Assembly: GCA_023402075.1 (NCBI GenBank)
Contig: JAEXCS010000002.1
Coordinates: forward strand, 1-64,000
Direction: 5' to 3'
Length of the DNA: 64,000 nt
From: Bacillota bacterium
Lineage (GTDB): Bacteria; Bacillota; Clostridia; Oscillospirales; Oscillospiraceae
The notes beneath the pieces are model-generated. The model worked only from the letters and a program-made list of their open reading frames with translations. It had not been told where the DNA came from and made no database searches. A program made the translations under genes and the position numbers. Below, piece by piece: positions 61,371 through 64,000 of this stretch (its first letter is position 1; each line of letters starts with the position of its first letter).

Positions 61371-62972
61371 ATGGCAACAAAATTTGTATTTGTGACCGGC
61401 GGCGTGGTGTCGGGCCTTGGGAAGGGCATCTGCGCCGCGTCCCTGGGGCGGCTTTTGAAGCAGCGGGGCGTGCGGGTGCGAAACCAAAAATTTGACCCTT
61501 ATATTAATGTGGACCCCGGCACCATGAGCCCCTATCAGCACGGCGAGGTCTTCGTCACCGACGATGGGGCTGAAACGGATCTGGACCTGGGCCACTACGA
61601 ACGATTTGTGGACGAGACGCTGACGGGGAACGCCTCTGTCTCCTCCGGCAAAATCTACTGGTCCGTTTTAAACCGGGAGCGCCGGGGAGATTATCTTGGC
61701 GCCACGGTGCAGATCATCCCCCACATCACCGATGAAATCAAGGCCCGCATCTACGCCATGGCGGACGAAGATGTGGACGTAGTCATCTGCGAAATCGGCG
61801 GCACAGTGGGTGATATTGAGTCTCAGCCCTTTTTGGAGGCCATCCGCCAGGTGGCGGCCGAGCAGCCGCAGGGCAGCGTGGTGTTCATTCATGTGCCCCT
61901 CATTGTTCAGATTCCCGGCAGCGGCGAGCTGAAAAGTAAGCCCACCCAGCACTCCGTCAAGGAGCTTTTGTCTTTGGGCATTCAGCCGGACATTCTTGTG
62001 TGCCGGTGCGACACGCCCATCAGCGACGACATGCGCCGGAAAATTGCCCTGTTCTGCAACGTAAGCCCCGACTGCGTGATTCAAAACGCCACAGCCCAGA
62101 CGCTGTATGAAGTCCCCCTGCTGCTTCAGAAGGAGGGGCTGGACGAGGCGGTTTGCCGCCGCCTTGGGCTGATTACGCCCCAGCCCGACCTGCGGGAATG
62201 GGGCGCCATGGTTCGGCGGGAAAAGGCGGCCAAGCAGCGGGTCGAAATTGCACTGGTAGGGAAATATACCCAGCTTCACGACGCATATCTTTCCGTTGTG
62301 GAGTCCTTGAACCACGCGGGCATTGCAAACAGCGCGGTGGTGGATATCCGCTGGATTGACTCGGAAACGGTGACGGAGGAAAACGCGGAAGAAATTCTCG
62401 CGGGCTGCGCGGGCGTTCTGGTTCCCGGCGGCTTTGGTGACCGGGGCATTGAGGGAATGATTGCCGCCGTGCGGTACGCCCGGGAGAATGCCATTCCCTT
62501 CTTCGGCATTTGCCTTGGAATGCAGATGGCGGTCATCGAATTTGCCCGCCATGTTTTGGGGAAAGCCGACGCCAACTCCTCCGAGTTTTCTGAAACCACC
62601 GCCTACCCCGTCATCGCCCTGATGCCCGATCAGGTGAATGTGACGGAAAAGGGCGGCACTATGCGCCTTGGAAAATATCCCTGCGTACTGACAAGCGGCA
62701 CTCGCAGCCATGCGCTGTACGGCGCGGAAGAAATTTCGGAGCGTCACCGGCACCGGTACGAGTTTAACAACGCCTGCCGCGCAGAGCTGGAGGGCCGGGG
62801 CATGAAGCTGGCGGGCCTGTCCCCCGACGGCAGGCTGGTGGAAATTGTGGAGCTTCCCGAACACCCCTGGTTTGTGGGCGCGCAGTTCCACCCTGAGTTT
62901 AAGAGTCGGCCCGACCGGCCGCATCCCCTGTTTTACGGCTTCGTGCAGGCCGCCGTGGAACAGCAGGGCTAA
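61371..62972 (+). CDS. pyrG: CTP synthase
   Basis: The 533-residue protein makes CTP from UTP, ATP and glutamine. The N-terminal amidoligase domain (residues 1-267) starts [20 protein letters not shown] with the P-loop. The C-terminal glutaminase domain has the nucleophile Cys in FGICLGMQ (about 382) and the His-x-Glu in GAQFHPEF. Length is normal for the family. It is led by an attenuator-like hairpin, consistent with nucleotide control of pyrG in Firmicutes, although the mechanism here may differ. Confidence 0.97.
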   Translation: MATKFVFVTGGVVSGLGKGICAASLGRLLKQRGVRVRNQKFDPYINVDPGTMSPYQHGEVFVTDDGAETDLDLGHYERFVDETLTGNASVSSGKIYWSVLNRERRGDYLGATVQIIPHITDEIKARIYAMADEDVDVVICEIGGTVGDIESQPFLEAIRQVAAEQPQGSVVFIHVPLIVQIPGSGELKSKPTQHSVKELLSLGIQPDILVCRCDTPISDDMRRKIALFCNVSPDCVIQNATAQTLYEVPLLLQKEGLDEAVCRRLGLITPQPDLREWGAMVRREKAAKQRVEIALVGKYTQLHDAYLSVVESLNHAGIANSAVVDIRWIDSETVTEENAEEILAGCAGVLVPGGFGDRGIEGMIAAVRYARENAIPFFGICLGMQMAVIEFARHVLGKADANSSEFSETTAYPVIALMPDQVNVTEKGGTMRLGKYPCVLTSGTRSHALYGAEEISERHRHRYEFNNACRAELEGRGMKLAGLSPDGRLVEIVELPEHPWFVGAQFHPEFKSRPDRPHPLFYGFVQAAVEQQG

Positions 62973-63024
62973 AACCCCCGCAGGCGCAAAGAACGCTGCC
63001 CGCGGGCATGAAAGGAAGGTTTTT

Positions 63025-64000
63025 ATGAATCATTTCAGCCGGATTGCACAGGCATTGGAACCCCGGGGGTTGGACGCCATGCTGCTCACCGGGGAGGCCA
63101 ACCGGTTTTACGCCTCGGGCTTCCGCTCCTCCGGAACGGACGGCGCGGCCCTTGTAACCAGAGAAAAAAACTACTATTTTACCGATGCGCGCTATACCGA
63201 AGCGGCGGCGCGGGTTGTGGCGCACGCCGAAATCCGGGAGGTGCGGCCTGGGCGGAGCTATGCGGCTTTGATTAACGAGGCCCTTGCGGAGCAGAGCGCC
63301 AACGTCGTCGGCTTTGAAGACGCATATATGACTGTGGCGGACTATGAGGGGTTTCGCAAGGCCCTCCGCTGTGAATTGGTTCCCGCAGCGGACATGCTTG
63401 CACAGCTGCGCCGGGTGAAGGACGAAGAAGAACAATCCGCGCTGATATCCGCCCAGCGCATTGCCGAGCGGGCACTGGAGGATATCCTGAAGGAAATCCG
63501 TCCCGGAAAAACGGAAAAGGAAATTGCCGCACGGCTTCAGTATCTCATGCTGCACTATGGTGCGGAGGACATGTCCTTTGACCCCATCGTGGTGTCCGGC
63601 CCCAACGGAAGCCTGCCCCACGGGGTTCCCAGTCTCCGGGAAATTCAAAGCGGTGAATTTGTCACCATGGACTTCGGCTGTATCTTCCATGGTTACTGCT
63701 CCGACATGACCCGCACTGTGGCGGTGGGGTCTGTATCGGAAGAAATGGGCCGGGTATACGAAACCGTGCTGGCAGCCCAGCAGGCAGGAATTGCTGCTGC
63801 CGCCGCGGGCGTGACGGGCCGGGCCGTGGACGGCGCGGCACGGCAGGTCATTGAGGACGCGGGCTACGGCGACTATTTTTCCCACAGCTTTGGTCACGGC
63901 GTGGGGGTGGAAATTCACGAGTCTCCCAATGCTTCTGCCCGAAATGAGGAGCCTTTGCCAGCCGGAGCGGTCATCTCCGCAGAGCCGGGGATTTACCTCC
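63025..64000 (+). CDS. aminopeptidase P family (M24) peptidase, partial
   Basis: The visible 325 residues start MNHFSRIAQALEPRGLDAML with a creatinase-type N-terminal domain (to about 125). The M24 pita-bread catalytic domain then has metal ligands in TMDFGCIFHGYCSDMTR (two Asp) and SFGHGVGVEIHE (His), and SAEPGIYL near the edge (Glu). It would release residues next to proline. AAGGAAGG precedes the ATG, and the gene runs beyond the window end. Confidence 0.93.
   Translation, partial: MNHFSRIAQALEPRGLDAMLLTGEANRFYASGFRSSGTDGAALVTREKNYYFTDARYTEAAARVVAHAEIREVRPGRSYAALINEALAEQSANVVGFEDAYMTVADYEGFRKALRCELVPAADMLAQLRRVKDEEEQSALISAQRIAERALEDILKEIRPGKTEKEIAARLQYLMLHYGAEDMSFDPIVVSGPNGSLPHGVPSLREIQSGEFVTMDFGCIFHGYCSDMTRTVAVGSVSEEMGRVYETVLAAQQAGIAAAAAGVTGRAVDGAARQVIEDAGYGDYFSHSFGHGVGVEIHESPNASARNEEPLPAGAVISAEPGIYL

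Noticed and set aside
61668..62924. Minus-strand open frame of 418 codons opposite pyrG
   Set aside because: CTP synthase is certain on the plus strand; the antisense frame is a coding shadow.
1..64000. CRISPR arrays
   Set aside because: No series of regularly spaced short identical repeats was seen. The repeats found are single pairs or one tandem duplication.

Overview
The window looks like a chromosomal segment of a gut-type, low-to-moderate-GC Clostridium-class Firmicute (Oscillospiraceae/Ruminococcaceae-like). This rests on T-box and attenuator leaders, strong AGGAGG ribosome-binding sites, a MobP-type mobilisation module with DUF6809/DUF6550/DUF6076 neighbours, a Vat-type acetyltransferase and the trpXYZ-like ABC transporters. 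Assignment to a genus is not possible from the sequence alone.

Region 1 (1-14.5 kb) is an accessory block, mostly on the minus strand, rich in genes that sense, modify or export small aromatic or antibiotic-like compounds: two CatA-fold acetyltransferases (one frameshifted), a GNAT, two GyrI-like effector-binding proteins, an alpha/beta hydrolase, YjdF under a probable riboswitch, a C45 acyltransferase, a DrrAB-type ABC exporter, two flavodoxin-fold oxidoreductases and a TetR regulator. It is bracketed by two halves of a YaiI/YqxD (DUF188) gene sharing a 104-bp direct repeat (1806-1909 and 13999-14102), so about 12 kb sits between pieces of what look like two gene copies.

Region 2 (14.5-33.6 kb) is a defence island. 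An XRE regulator and a predicted cyclic-di-GMP-I (GEMM) riboswitch with its own terminator precede a tightly packed seven-gene operon: a small HTH protein, an unknown 315-residue protein, a PLD-nuclease/SF2 helicase, a NUDIX hydrolase, a DEDDh exonuclease-BRCT fusion, a MazG-like pyrophosphohydrolase and a second nuclease-SF2 helicase. I do not recognise this combination as a named system, and it is the best candidate for something undescribed. It is followed by a SIR2-HerA pair of clearly lower GC and a complete Wadjet JetABCD locus.

Region 3 (33.7-44 kb) is a mobilisable-element module: DUF5348-like, DUF6809, DUF6550 and DUF6076 proteins, an excisionase-like HTH, a replication-initiator-like protein, a ribbon-helix-helix accessory protein, a MobP-type relaxase carrying C-terminal Sel1 repeats, and two overlapping tyrosine recombinases. 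A broken PLD-domain gene sits at its edge.

Region 4 (44-50.6 kb) holds a lipoprotein, a secreted amidase-domain protein, an ECF sigma factor flanked by 37-bp inverted repeats, its probable DUF4367 partner, a tRNA-Pro(UGG) with tandem partial copies that look like integration scars, and a Vat-like acetyltransferase. Region 5 (50.7-64 kb) looks like core genome: a CoA-disulfide-reductase/rhodanese/TusA/DsrE fusion with a divergent Crp/Fnr regulator, two paralogous ABC importer operons (one under a Trp-type T-box, the other under a leader-peptide attenuator), CTP synthase, and the start of an aminopeptidase P-family gene that runs off the end.
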